Origin: Candidatus Limnocylindria bacterium
GTDB taxonomy: Bacteria; Chloroflexota; Limnocylindria; P2-11E
DNA length: 33,719 nt
Reading direction: 5' to 3'
NCBI GenBank assembly: GCA_036523395.1
Contig: DATDEH010000032.1
Span: forward strand, 1 to 33,719
A program made the position numbers and the translations under genes. Below the pieces are notes generated by a model. That model saw only the letters and a list, made by a program, of their open reading frames with translations. It made no database searches and had not been told where the DNA came from. Positions within the stretch are counted from its first letter, which is position 1, and every line of letters starts with the position of its first letter. Positions 23,849-31,468 of the stretch are shown one piece after another.

Positions 23849-24453
23849 GCGAGACGTGCCAGGCCTGCAGCGGCTTCATCGAGAAGGGCGCGGATGGCGC
23901 CTGGCGGCATCTCGCCCGCTGGGAGCCGTGCATCAGCGCGCGGCCGCGGACGCGGACCGCCACGCTCATCAGCGCCGAGCAGCGAAGCGCGCTCGCCGAC
24001 TACCTGTCGCTCCGAGTCGAACGGAATGAGTGGAAGTACTGGGTGGTCGGTGGCGTCATCGCGTTCTACCTCGCCCTCCTGTCGCGCGGCGACTGGCGCA
24101 TCTTCGCGGCCGGCCTGGTCATCGGCGCACTGACGACGGCGTCGATCATCGCGACCGTCGAGCACGCGCACGCCCTTCTCCGGCGCGAGACGACGCTCAT
24201 CCGCGTGACGGGATCGCTCGTCGTGGAGACGCGCAAGGATTCAGAGAAGGAGAAACGCTTCGTTCGTGTCGATGGCCGCGAGATCGTGCTCGACAGCGAG
24301 GTGCACGTCGGGCGCGAGCTGGGCGGCATCGAGTACACCGAGAAGCGCGCCTATCCGCTCGCGATCTGGGACCGTGACGGCGACCTCGTGTGGCACCGAC
24401 CTGAGTACGAGCCCGCGCCGCTCGGCGCCGATAGGATGGTCCTCACCGCATGA
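23845..24453 (+). CDS. Membrane protein of unknown function inside the complex I operon
   Basis: This 202-residue protein is linked on both sides by four-base overlaps (GTGA with nuoF, ATGA with the next gene), so it is made with the complex. The N-terminus has a CxxC pair (ETCQACSGF, 4-7) and another Cys near 29, perhaps a zinc ribbon. Two membrane helices follow (about 66-82 and 86-106), and a strand-rich C-terminal domain (about 118-202) with VRVDGREIVLDSEVHVGREL. I do not recognise the family. A membrane anchor or assembly factor for the flavoprotein module is a reasonable guess only. Confidence 0.7.
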   Translation: MSETCQACSGFIEKGADGAWRHLARWEPCISARPRTRTATLISAEQRSALADYLSLRVERNEWKYWVVGGVIAFYLALLSRGDWRIFAAGLVIGALTTASIIATVEHAHALLRRETTLIRVTGSLVVETRKDSEKEKRFVRVDGREIVLDSEVHVGRELGGIEYTEKRAYPLAIWDRDGDLVWHRPEYEPAPLGADRMVLTA

Positions 24454-26864
24454 GTCTCCTCGAGCGCTACATCCAGCCCGCGGAGTCCCAGCTGCCCACG
24501 GTCTCGCACGCCGGCGAGATCCCGTCGGGCCAACCGACCTGCACGATCACGATCGACGGCCAGGAGGTCACCGCGATCCCCGGCGAGGCGATCCTGCGCG
24601 CAGCGCAACGCGCCGGCTTCAAGGTCCCAACGCTCTGCGACGACGAGAAGCTCGCGCCGGCCGCGGCGTGTCGCATGTGCCTGGTCGACATCGAGGGCCA
24701 GGATCGGCCACTGCCGTCGTGCCACATCGCGGTCGAGCCCGGGATGAAGATCGTTTCGAGCTCGGACGCGCTGTTCAAGCTTCGCAAGCAGAACCTCGAG
24801 TACATCCTCAGCGATCACAACGCGTACTGCATGCCGCCGTGCCAGATCAGCTGCCCGACTCACATCGACATCCCGGGCTACCTGGAGCTGATGGCGAAGG
24901 GTCAGCACGTCGAAGCGGCACGCCTCGTGAAAGAAGTGCTGCCGTTCCCGTACATGCTCGGTCTGGTCTGCCCGAAGCCCTGCCAGGAGGTGTGCCGCCG
25001 CGGGCTGGTCGAGGAGGAGATCGCGATCTGCCAGTGCCACGGCTACACCGGCGAGCTCGTGATGGAGATGGACGTAGCACCGACGCCCTTCCCGCAGAAG
25101 ATCGCGAGCGGCAAGCGCGTCGCGGTCGTGGGTGCCGGACCCGCGGGCATGACCGCCGCGTACTACACGGCGCTCAACGGCCACGCCGTGACGGTGTTCG
25201 ACATGATGGCGAAGCAGGGCGGCATCTGCCGATACGGCATCCCGGAGTACCGCCTTCCCAAGGTGAAGCTGGACAAGGAGCTCAATTCGCTCTGGCAGCT
25301 GCGCGACACCGAGTTCAAGGGCGGTATGAAGCTCGGCCGCGACTTCACCGTGGATCAGCTGCTCGCGCAGGGCTACGACGCGGTATTCCTCGGGATCGGC
25401 GCGTGGAGCAGCAACGAGCTGCGCATCCCCGGAGAGGATCTGCCCGGCGTCATCGAGGCGATCAACTACCTGCGCCAGAACGCCGAGGGCGATCCGGTCC
25501 CGGTGGGAAAGGGCAACAGGGTCGTCGTCATCGGTGGCGGCTTCACCACCTTCGACTGCGCGCGTACGTCACGCCGGCTCGGGGCCGAGGTCACCGTCGT
25601 CTACCGCCGCTCGCGCAAGGAGATGGGTGCGCACTACAGCGAGGTCGACGACGCGGAGCACGAGGGCATCAAGCTCGAGTTCTACGCGGCGCCGGTCAAG
25701 ATCGTCGAGAAGAACGGGCGCGTGGGCGGCGTCGAGTTCCAGCGGATGGCGCTCGGTGAGCCCGATGCGTCAGGCCGGCGCCGCCCGGTGCCGGTCGAGG
25801 GCTCGAACTTCACGATCGACTGCGACACCGTGATCCCGGCCATCGGCCAGATCCCGGTCCTGGACTGGATCGACCGGGACACCGGTGTACGTCGGAGCAA
25901 GCGCGAGACGATCATCACGAACGGCGCGCTTATGACCGACCGCCCTGGCGTCTTCGCCGGCGGCGACGCGCAGATGGGAACGCGCACGGTCATCGAGTGC
26001 GTCGCGCAGGGCAAGCTCGCGGCGAAGGCGATGGACCGCTACCTGGCGGGCGACGACATGGCCCGTGTCGCGGAAGAGATCGCTGAAGAGGAGCGGGTGC
26101 CAGAGCTCATCGACATCGTTCCGTACAAGCCGGAAGAGCCACAGGTCCGGATGCCGATGCTGTCGTTCCTGGAGCGCGAGCAGTCGTTCCAGGTGATCGA
26201 GAACGGCTACACCAAGGACCTCGCCGAGAAAGAGGCGGCACGCTGCCTCCAGTGCGTGTGCCCCGACGTCGGCCGATGCCACCTGCAGCGGCTGTCGGTC
26301 GAGCACGGTCTCACCGAGAACCGCTTCCACCGCGCCGAGCCGATCGACTACCACGACTACGAGTACGACTTCAGCCACGACTTCATCCTTCGCGACCTGA
26401 ACAAGTGCATCAACTGCACGCAGTGCGTGCGGATCTGCCGCGACGTCATCGGCGCGAACTGCTACGGGCTCATGGGCGGCGGCTACGACTCGATCGTGAC
26501 GACACCGTGGAACGTCTCGCTGTCGTACACGGACTGCGTGTCGTGCGGCGCCTGCGCCGAGACGTGTCCCACGGGCGCGTTGATGATGCGCGAGCGCGAT
26601 CTGCAGACCTACGAGCTCGACGTCGTGCGCTGCATCTACTGCGGCGACTGCGTCGAGGTGTGTCCCCACGGCGCGCTCGGCGAAACGCCGAACTTCGAGC
26701 TCGCGACGTACAAGCGCTTCGGCGTGACGGTCCTGGCGAAGGAAGAGCTCGCAGTGGCGAAGACCTGGAAGTCGTCGGAGCAGGTGCCCACGAACGGCGA
26801 TGGCAACGGCGGAGTGCGTCCGCCCGAGGTGCGGCCGCCCGCTCCGCCGCGCTGGGGCGCGTAA
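24450..26864 (+). CDS. Multidomain flavo-iron-sulfur protein: NuoG 2Fe-2S / GltD-like oxidoreductase / ferredoxin and NuoI-like clusters
   Basis: This protein has 804 residues. Residues 30-100 form a NuoG-type 2Fe-2S domain (Cys 63, 74, 77, 91, exact spacing). Residues 120-200 hold a His/Cys motif (His123, Cys 127, 131, 135) merging into the GltD-type double 4Fe-4S segment (Cys 174, 178, 182, 194, 196). Residues 220-530 are a GltD/NfnB-like flavoprotein with an FAD loop (VVGAGPAG, 226-233), a pyridine-nucleotide loop (IGGGFTTFDCA, 361-371) and FAGGDA (502-507). Further Cys clusters are at 599-610, 653-663, 696-706 and 728-738; the last, with PNFELATYKR, is NuoI-like. The molybdopterin-like NuoG domain is missing. 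It probably oxidises NADH or NADPH and feeds complex I. Confidence 0.9.
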   Translation: MSLLERYIQPAESQLPTVSHAGEIPSGQPTCTITIDGQEVTAIPGEAILRAAQRAGFKVPTLCDDEKLAPAAACRMCLVDIEGQDRPLPSCHIAVEPGMKIVSSSDALFKLRKQNLEYILSDHNAYCMPPCQISCPTHIDIPGYLELMAKGQHVEAARLVKEVLPFPYMLGLVCPKPCQEVCRRGLVEEEIAICQCHGYTGELVMEMDVAPTPFPQKIASGKRVAVVGAGPAGMTAAYYTALNGHAVTVFDMMAKQGGICRYGIPEYRLPKVKLDKELNSLWQLRDTEFKGGMKLGRDFTVDQLLAQGYDAVFLGIGAWSSNELRIPGEDLPGVIEAINYLRQNAEGDPVPVGKGNRVVVIGGGFTTFDCARTSRRLGAEVTVVYRRSRKEMGAHYSEVDDAEHEGIKLEFYAAPVKIVEKNGRVGGVEFQRMALGEPDASGRRRPVPVEGSNFTIDCDTVIPAIGQIPVLDWIDRDTGVRRSKRETIITNGALMTDRPGVFAGGDAQMGTRTVIECVAQGKLAAKAMDRYLAGDDMARVAEEIAEEERVPELIDIVPYKPEEPQVRMPMLSFLEREQSFQVIENGYTKDLAEKEAARCLQCVCPDVGRCHLQRLSVEHGLTENRFHRAEPIDYHDYEYDFSHDFILRDLNKCINCTQCVRICRDVIGANCYGLMGGGYDSIVTTPWNVSLSYTDCVSCGACAETCPTGALMMRERDLQTYELDVVRCIYCGDCVEVCPHGALGETPNFELATYKRFGVTVLAKEELAVAKTWKSSEQVPTNGDGNGGVRPPEVRPPAPPRWGA

Positions 26865-26870
26865 GCGAAG

Positions 26871-27896
26871 ATCTACCTTCGCTCATTCGACGGGCGTTGG
26901 GTCGGCTTCGCGCCGGAGGCCCTCATTCAGCCGGCGGGCCAAGGCCTGATCTCGCGTGATGAGGCGCTGCATGAGGTGCGCGCACGAGTTGCCGCGCAGC
27001 GCGCGGATCTCGAGCGGCTCGGTGCGACATTCGAGGGCGGCGCCGAAGAAGTGACCGAGTGGGGAAGCGACTGGGGCGTACCACTCGCACCTTTCTTGCC
27101 CCCTTCACCCTCCCTGCTGCGCGCCGGCCTCGCGCTTCTCGATGAGCGCGAGCGGCAGCTGGACTCGACCGTAAGCGCGCTCGCGCCAGCCGAATGGGAA
27201 CGACGCGACGGGTCGGACGGCTGGACGTTACGGATGGTCGTGGACCACCTGGCGGCGGGATCGCTCCTATTTTTGTTGCGCGTTGAGATCTGGCCGCTCG
27301 ACGCTGACGAGGCGCAGCGTGGTGCCCTCGAGGAGGTGCTCTCGCGCGCTGTGCGGTGCAGCCGTGAGTCCAAGGCATTCGAGCTGTTTGGTTGGAACGC
27401 TGAGAACGGACGCGTCCGCTGGACCGCGCGCACGGTCGTGAGGGCCATTGGCAGGATGCAGCATGGGTGGCTTGCACATATCGCCGGCGGACCCGAGCCC
27501 AAGGAGCTCGACTTCACCAGGCACGAGAACGCTGGAGGTGACGACTCCGCGGTGGGGGATGACGAGATCGCCGAGCTTCGGGAGCGTGACGCCAGGCTTC
27601 GGAGCGCGGCGCGCGAGTGGCCCGGTGTCCGCGTCATCGCATTCTGGTATCGCTACTACCGCGATCGTCTGACGAACTGGCCGGTTGACGAGCTCGAACG
27701 CTGGCGCGCAATGCGCGCTGCTTTCCGGGACCGCCTGTTGTCGTACGACGAGAGTGGCTTGGCGGCCGTTCGCGTCGCGCCGCACGGAGGCTGTACGAGC
27801 GTGCGTCAGCAGCTCGCGCTCGCGCTTTCGCACCTGCCGGAGCATCAAGGGCAGATCGCGAAGATCCTCGGGGTCGCGCAGCCGGCCAGAGGCTGA
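26871..27896 (+). CDS. HicB-like domain fused to DinB-like domain; start unresolved
   Basis: Residues 1-75 of the frame opened after the preceding TAA resemble a HicB-type partial RNase H fold (YLRSFDGRWVGFAPE, then GLISRDEALHEV). From about 90 on the protein is DinB-like, a four-helix bundle with metal-binding His in VVDHLAAG and in the pair SHLPEHQGQI. DinB-fold proteins include thiol-dependent transferases. The first standard start, GTG 26976, would cut through the HicB-like part. ATC 26871 is a tentative start, giving 341 residues. The frame is the same as that of the upstream flavoprotein, separated by one stop. The stop overlaps the next ATG (TGATG). Confidence 0.7.
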   Translation: MYLRSFDGRWVGFAPEALIQPAGQGLISRDEALHEVRARVAAQRADLERLGATFEGGAEEVTEWGSDWGVPLAPFLPPSPSLLRAGLALLDERERQLDSTVSALAPAEWERRDGSDGWTLRMVVDHLAAGSLLFLLRVEIWPLDADEAQRGALEEVLSRAVRCSRESKAFELFGWNAENGRVRWTARTVVRAIGRMQHGWLAHIAGGPEPKELDFTRHENAGGDDSAVGDDEIAELRERDARLRSAAREWPGVRVIAFWYRYYRDRLTNWPVDELERWRAMRAAFRDRLLSYDESGLAAVRVAPHGGCTSVRQQLALALSHLPEHQGQIAKILGVAQPARG

Positions 27897-29011
27897 TGGC
27901 GACGCTCCGCGACCGACTCATCGCTCGCATCCGGGCGCGCGGGTCGATCAGCTTCGCGGAGTACATGGAAGCGGCCCTCTTCGATCCCGAAGACGGCTAC
28001 TACACATCGCGTGTTGCGCTGGGATTCGAAGGCGACTACCTCACAGCGTCCGATCTCGGGCCGCATTTCGCACGCGCGCTCGCTCGCGCGTTCGCGGATC
28101 TGTGGACGCAGCTGGGGAAGCCCGCCGCGTGGGATCTGGTCGAGGCAGGCGCAGGCCGCGGCATCTTCCTCCGTGACGTGCTCACCGCTCTCGAGCGCGA
28201 GCGCGCCGATGCGGCAAAGGGCGCGCGCCCGACCATCGTCGAGGTCTCGCCGCGGCTGCGCGAGCAGCAATCGACGACCCTCGCCGGCCGCGACCTGCGC
28301 TGGGCGTCTGATGCGCGCGCGCTCGCTCCCGTGCAGGGCGTCATCTTCGCGAATGAGGTGCTCGATGCCTTCCCCGTGCACGTTCTCGTGCGGACCGCGG
28401 AGGGTGTGCGTGAGGTCTTCGTCCAGGAGAACGCCGGCGTCCTCAGCGAGACGCTTCGCGCGCCGAGCCTTCCCGATCTCAGCTGGCGCGTCCCCGAGCG
28501 GCTTCCGGCCGGCGGACGCTGGGAGGTCAGCCCGGCGGCGGAGGGCTGGGTCGCGAGCCTCGCACCCGCGCTCACCAGTGGCTACGTCCTGTTCGTCGAC
28601 TACGGCGGCGATGAGAACGAGCTGCTCACGCGCCTCGGGGCCGGCACGCTGCGCGGTTTCTCGCGCCATCGGCTCATCACCGATCCTTACACCGAACCCG
28701 GCGCGCAGGATCTGACTGCGAGCGTGAACTTCACGGCGATCCGCCGTGCGGCGGAGGGTGCTGGCTTCGCGTTCGCGGGCCGCGCGACGCAGCGCGACGC
28801 ACTCATCGCGCTGGGGATCCGCGAAGCGACCGCGCGCGCGGATACGCCGATCGAGCAGCTGCGCGCGCTCGGCCGCCGTTCCGCGATCGACACGCTCCTC
28901 GACCCGAACGGCTTCGGCGCATTCGAGTTCGTGTGCTTCGCGAAGGACGCGCCGACCGAGGGCCTGCGCATGTTCGGGACGCGGGCGACAAGCGAGGTCC
29001 GGTATCCTTGA
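27896..29011 (+). CDS. NDUFAF7/MidA-family protein arginine methyltransferase
   Basis: This 371-residue SAM-dependent methyltransferase belongs to the NDUFAF7 (MidA, DUF185) family. Family features are FAEYMEAALFDPEDGYYTSR near the start, EGDYLTASDLGPHF (45-58), SAM motif I LVEAGAGRG (81-89), and the active-site-like ANEVLDAFPVH (152-162). In animals NDUFAF7 symmetrically dimethylates an Arg of the NuoD orthologue early in complex I assembly. Here the gene is in the same coupled run as nuoB and nuoD, which gives genetic support for a complex I role in bacteria. Its start overlaps the upstream stop by one base. Confidence 0.9.
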   Translation: MATLRDRLIARIRARGSISFAEYMEAALFDPEDGYYTSRVALGFEGDYLTASDLGPHFARALARAFADLWTQLGKPAAWDLVEAGAGRGIFLRDVLTALERERADAAKGARPTIVEVSPRLREQQSTTLAGRDLRWASDARALAPVQGVIFANEVLDAFPVHVLVRTAEGVREVFVQENAGVLSETLRAPSLPDLSWRVPERLPAGGRWEVSPAAEGWVASLAPALTSGYVLFVDYGGDENELLTRLGAGTLRGFSRHRLITDPYTEPGAQDLTASVNFTAIRRAAEGAGFAFAGRATQRDALIALGIREATARADTPIEQLRALGRRSAIDTLLDPNGFGAFEFVCFAKDAPTEGLRMFGTRATSEVRYP

Positions 29012-29017
29012 GGCGAC

Positions 29018-29091
29018 GGGCTCTTAGCTCAGCTGGTTAGAGCGCAGCGTTGACATCGCTGAGGTCGCGTGTTCGAGCCACGCAGAGCCCA
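29018..29091 (+). tRNA. tRNA-Val (anticodon GAC)
   Basis: The acceptor stem GGGCTCT (29018-29024) pairs with AGAGCCC (29084-29090), with discriminator A. The D arm has AGCTGGTTA. The anticodon stem CAGCG/CGCTG encloses TTGACAT, giving anticodon GAC. The T arm is GCGTG-TTCGAGC-CACGC. The next bases are CCG, so CCA is not encoded. It starts seven bases after the methyltransferase stop. Confidence 0.95.
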
Positions 29092-29117
29092 CCGGAAGAC
29101 ATTTGGAGACGATGGCG

Positions 29118-29405
29118 TCAGCGAGCCGCTAGATCGTGCGGCTGGCTCGTTCGGTCTCGGCGGTAGATAGGGTCGGGCGGACGGTCTTCCATGTTCCCGA
29201 TCGTGATGTCATCAAGCCGAGTCGGTGGCACGCGTACCCACTCATGGTTCTGGTCCGCCCCGCGCGCGCAGTACCCCGTCATCTGGCCGCGGGTCCTGAC
29301 GGTGTAGCCATCGGCGCTCAGCGGATCCGCCTTGTGCTTCGCAAGGCACACGAACTCCACGAGCGCAGCCGAACCGTCTCGCTTGGCAAACTCCCCGTCG
29401 CCCAC
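29118..29405 (-). CDS. Small hypothetical protein
   Basis: This 95-residue soluble protein has Cys residues in ALVEFVCLAKHKADP and GQMTGYCARGADQNHEW, which might bind metal as a minimal zinc site. The sequence after that (RVPPTRLDDI) is well ordered, and the tail is rich in charged residues. It is unrecognised. GTG 29405 is used because GGAGGAG lies nine bases upstream on the minus strand; TTG 29423 is in frame but overlaps this ribosome-binding site. It is separated from tRNA-Val by 26 bases and transcribed towards it. Confidence 0.55.
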   Translation of the reverse strand: MGDGEFAKRDGSAALVEFVCLAKHKADPLSADGYTVRTRGQMTGYCARGADQNHEWVRVPPTRLDDITIGNMEDRPPDPIYRRDRTSQPHDLAAR

Positions 29406-29460
29406 GCCACTGTTCTCCTCCAAGCCGGTCCCGGGCGCATCCCCCGAAAGGAGGAGGTGG

Positions 29461-30528
29461 CTACGGTGGTGCCTGCTGCCGACGAACCATTCCCCGCCAG
29501 TAGCTGAATGACCCGTCAGAGCCGATGATCAGATCTACCCGCGCCGGCGCTCTGCCGGGGTCAGTCCACGTCGTGGCGATAGAGAAGCCCGCACCTGCGC
29601 CGTAGCCAGGGGCCGATTCGAGCGGCCGCGGACGTACGACCACGGTCAACCCTGCGGCGAACGCGTCGCGCATGATCTGCGCGAAACGCTGTGGTGAGTG
29701 CGAGCCGAAGCCTGCCTGCTCCGCCCCGCTGATCATGCAATCGCCCATCAGGCTTGCCAGGATGGCAACGTCCTTTCGCGCGAACCCATCGGCAAGTCCG
29801 TCAGCGACCGATTCTGCCGAACGCGGTGGCCGGGTGGTCGAGATGGAAGCGGCAGTCCGCGGTACGAACGCGAAGGAGTCGACTATTCCTCGCATCGCGC
29901 CGACCAGCGGGTCGCCCGCCGTCGCGGTGAAGCCGACCAGATACATGAGGTCGTCGACCGCGATCAGTGTCGTTTCCGTCTGGAGCGCGCCGTTGATGAC
30001 CCGTACTCCTTCGCGACCGTCGAGCCTGGCCGGCTCGAGGCGCTGTCCCTGCGTCGACCCCATCCGCGGCGAATTAGCGAACGCGTCCGCCGTGAGTCGA
30101 TCCGCGTTCCGGTCCACCCGGACGCTCACCGTGCCGAACAGCCCACCCGCGTCCCCATAGCTTTCGTCCGCGGGGGGCACGCTCGTGAATCCATCGATCC
30201 CAAGGAGGTCGGGCCTCGCCGGATCTGGGCCGACCGAGAGGCAGCCGGTGCGTCGCCACAGCGGCGGCAGTTGCACCGAGTAGCCCAGCGCGGCACTGAC
30301 GAAACGGCCGCTCGCCGCGGTCGCTGTGGTCACTGCCGTCGCGGTGGATGGGGGCGACGCGCTCGATAGAGGCGTCGGCGATCCTGTGACGCTCGGACTC
30401 GGAACGCCGGTGATGGTTGCGGCAGATCGCGTGAGAACGACGATCGCGCCGATCGCGAGGACCACGGCCATGAGTGCGATTGCGATGAGTGCGCCGCGTC
30501 CGATCTGCGGAGGCGGTGCGGAACTCAT
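29461..30528 (-). CDS. Hypothetical exported or membrane-anchored protein
   Basis: This 355-residue protein has an N-terminal transmembrane helix (about 12-32, ALIAIALMAVVLAIGAIVVL) and a Ser/Thr/Pro-rich linker (about 35-75). An outer domain starts with RFVSAALGYSVQLPPLWRR, a pattern also seen at the start of PsbP-like and similar lipid- or wall-associated domains. The second half (about 230-355) looks like another alpha/beta domain. No catalytic motif is recognised. ATG 30528 overlaps the stop of the receiver gene (ATGA). A longer open frame upstream lies within the receiver gene and is rejected. Confidence 0.6.
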   Translation of the reverse strand: MSSAPPPQIGRGALIAIALMAVVLAIGAIVVLTRSAATITGVPSPSVTGSPTPLSSASPPSTATAVTTATAASGRFVSAALGYSVQLPPLWRRTGCLSVGPDPARPDLLGIDGFTSVPPADESYGDAGGLFGTVSVRVDRNADRLTADAFANSPRMGSTQGQRLEPARLDGREGVRVINGALQTETTLIAVDDLMYLVGFTATAGDPLVGAMRGIVDSFAFVPRTAASISTTRPPRSAESVADGLADGFARKDVAILASLMGDCMISGAEQAGFGSHSPQRFAQIMRDAFAAGLTVVVRPRPLESAPGYGAGAGFSIATTWTDPGRAPARVDLIIGSDGSFSYWRGMVRRQQAPP

Positions 30529-31019
30529 GACTTCGTGGTCGACTTGCCCTTCGTCTTGGCTCGGGCTGCTTTCGCGGCGGGCGCACCTTTCGCCGCCGGT
30601 GCCGCGGCAACCGCCGCGGCGGCTTTCCCCGTGCGCCTCGTGGCGTGTTGCTTGACCCCGTCGAGGAGCTCCTGGACGTCGAAGGGCTTCCGGAGGGCCA
30701 TCTTCGCCCCGAGCTCCCGCAGCTGCGGCCGGAGGGTGTCCATGTCCTCGGTGGCGGACACGACGATGACCGGCGGCTGACGGTCCGCCTCCATCTCGCT
30801 GCGCGAGCGTAAGAACTGGATGCCGTCGGCCCCGGGGAGGAAGAGATCGAGGAGCACAAGATCGACCGACGCGTCGCCGTGGAGGATCCGGAGGCCTTCC
30901 TCGGCATCCGGCGCTGGGGTGACCTCGTAGCCGGCGCTGCGGAGGATCGTCTCCAGCAGCCTGCGGGTGTTCTCGTTGTCCTCGACGACCAGGATGTTCT
31001 GCTTCTGGGTGCTTTCCAT
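30525..31019 (-). CDS. Response-regulator receiver protein with Lys/Ala-rich tail
   Basis: This 164-residue protein has one CheY-like receiver domain (about 8-125): acidic pocket ED at 13-14, phosphoacceptor Asp58 in DLVLLDLFLPG, Ser88 in VVSATED, and Lys111 in ALRKPFD. No DNA-binding or enzyme domain follows. Instead, residues 129-164 form a basic Lys/Ala/Thr-rich tail like that of histone H1 or AlgP-type proteins. No histidine kinase is encoded nearby. The start is ATG 31019. It is translationally coupled to the membrane protein gene that follows. Confidence 0.85.
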   Translation of the reverse strand: MESTQKQNILVVEDNENTRRLLETILRSAGYEVTPAPDAEEGLRILHGDASVDLVLLDLFLPGADGIQFLRSRSEMEADRQPPVIVVSATEDMDTLRPQLRELGAKMALRKPFDVQELLDGVKQHATRRTGKAAAAVAAAPAAKGAPAAKAARAKTKGKSTTKS

Positions 31020-31040
31020 CGTGCCAGTCTGAAAGATTGG

Positions 31041-31355
31041 TCAAGAAATGTCTTGCGGCCCCATCAGGCCCTCTCGGAAACCCTCTTCTCTGGGGTCCTC
31101 GTTGACCATCAGCCCGTGACCCCCGTCGATGGGGTCCACAAGCTGCCAGCCGTCCAGCTCCAGCTCAACGAGCCACTCGGCATGGTCGCGAAGCATGAGC
31201 GACGCCTCGATGAGTGTCTCCGCCTCGTCGGCGACCCACTTCACGCAGACGCCCTCGACGCGCGCCTCGAAGTCCTCCTCGGTCAGCTCGCCAGCGATGT
31301 CGGCCGCCTCGCGCGGCGACGGCGCCCGCGGCATTCCGTTCCCGTGAGCCCGCAT
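31041..31355 (-). CDS. Small acidic hypothetical protein
   Basis: This 104-residue soluble acidic protein has a helix-rich centre (ADEAETLIEASLMLRDHAEW) followed by strands (LVELELDGWQLVDPIDGGHG). It contains one Cys (VEGVCVKWV) and no known motif. ATG 31355 is preceded by a good ribosome-binding site, GGAGGTGA, four bases upstream on the minus strand; the longer frame back to 31403 is not needed. It diverges from the SPFH gene. Confidence 0.6.
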   Translation of the reverse strand: MRAHGNGMPRAPSPREAADIAGELTEEDFEARVEGVCVKWVADEAETLIEASLMLRDHAEWLVELELDGWQLVDPIDGGHGLMVNEDPREEGFREGLMGPQDIS

Positions 31356-31468
31356 TCGCTCACCTCCAGCGCCTTTCTGACATCGGCAGACCCTTGCGGG
31401 CATTCACCGGGCCTTCACAACCGAATGCTTTACTGAGGCGAGCATCTTTCCGCGCGAGGAGGGGACGC

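Noticed and set aside
24450-26864. Glutamate synthase small subunit or a hydrogenase subunit as the identity of the 804-residue protein
   Set aside because: The GltD-like part is real, but the NuoG-type 2Fe-2S domain, the NuoI-like C-terminus and the operon with nuoB/D/F point to complex I; no gltB or hydrogenase H-cluster motif is present.
29461-31044. A single 527-residue protein covering both the receiver and the membrane protein regions
   Set aside because: The upstream third is a shadow of the receiver gene; the real start is ATG 30528, which overlaps the receiver stop.
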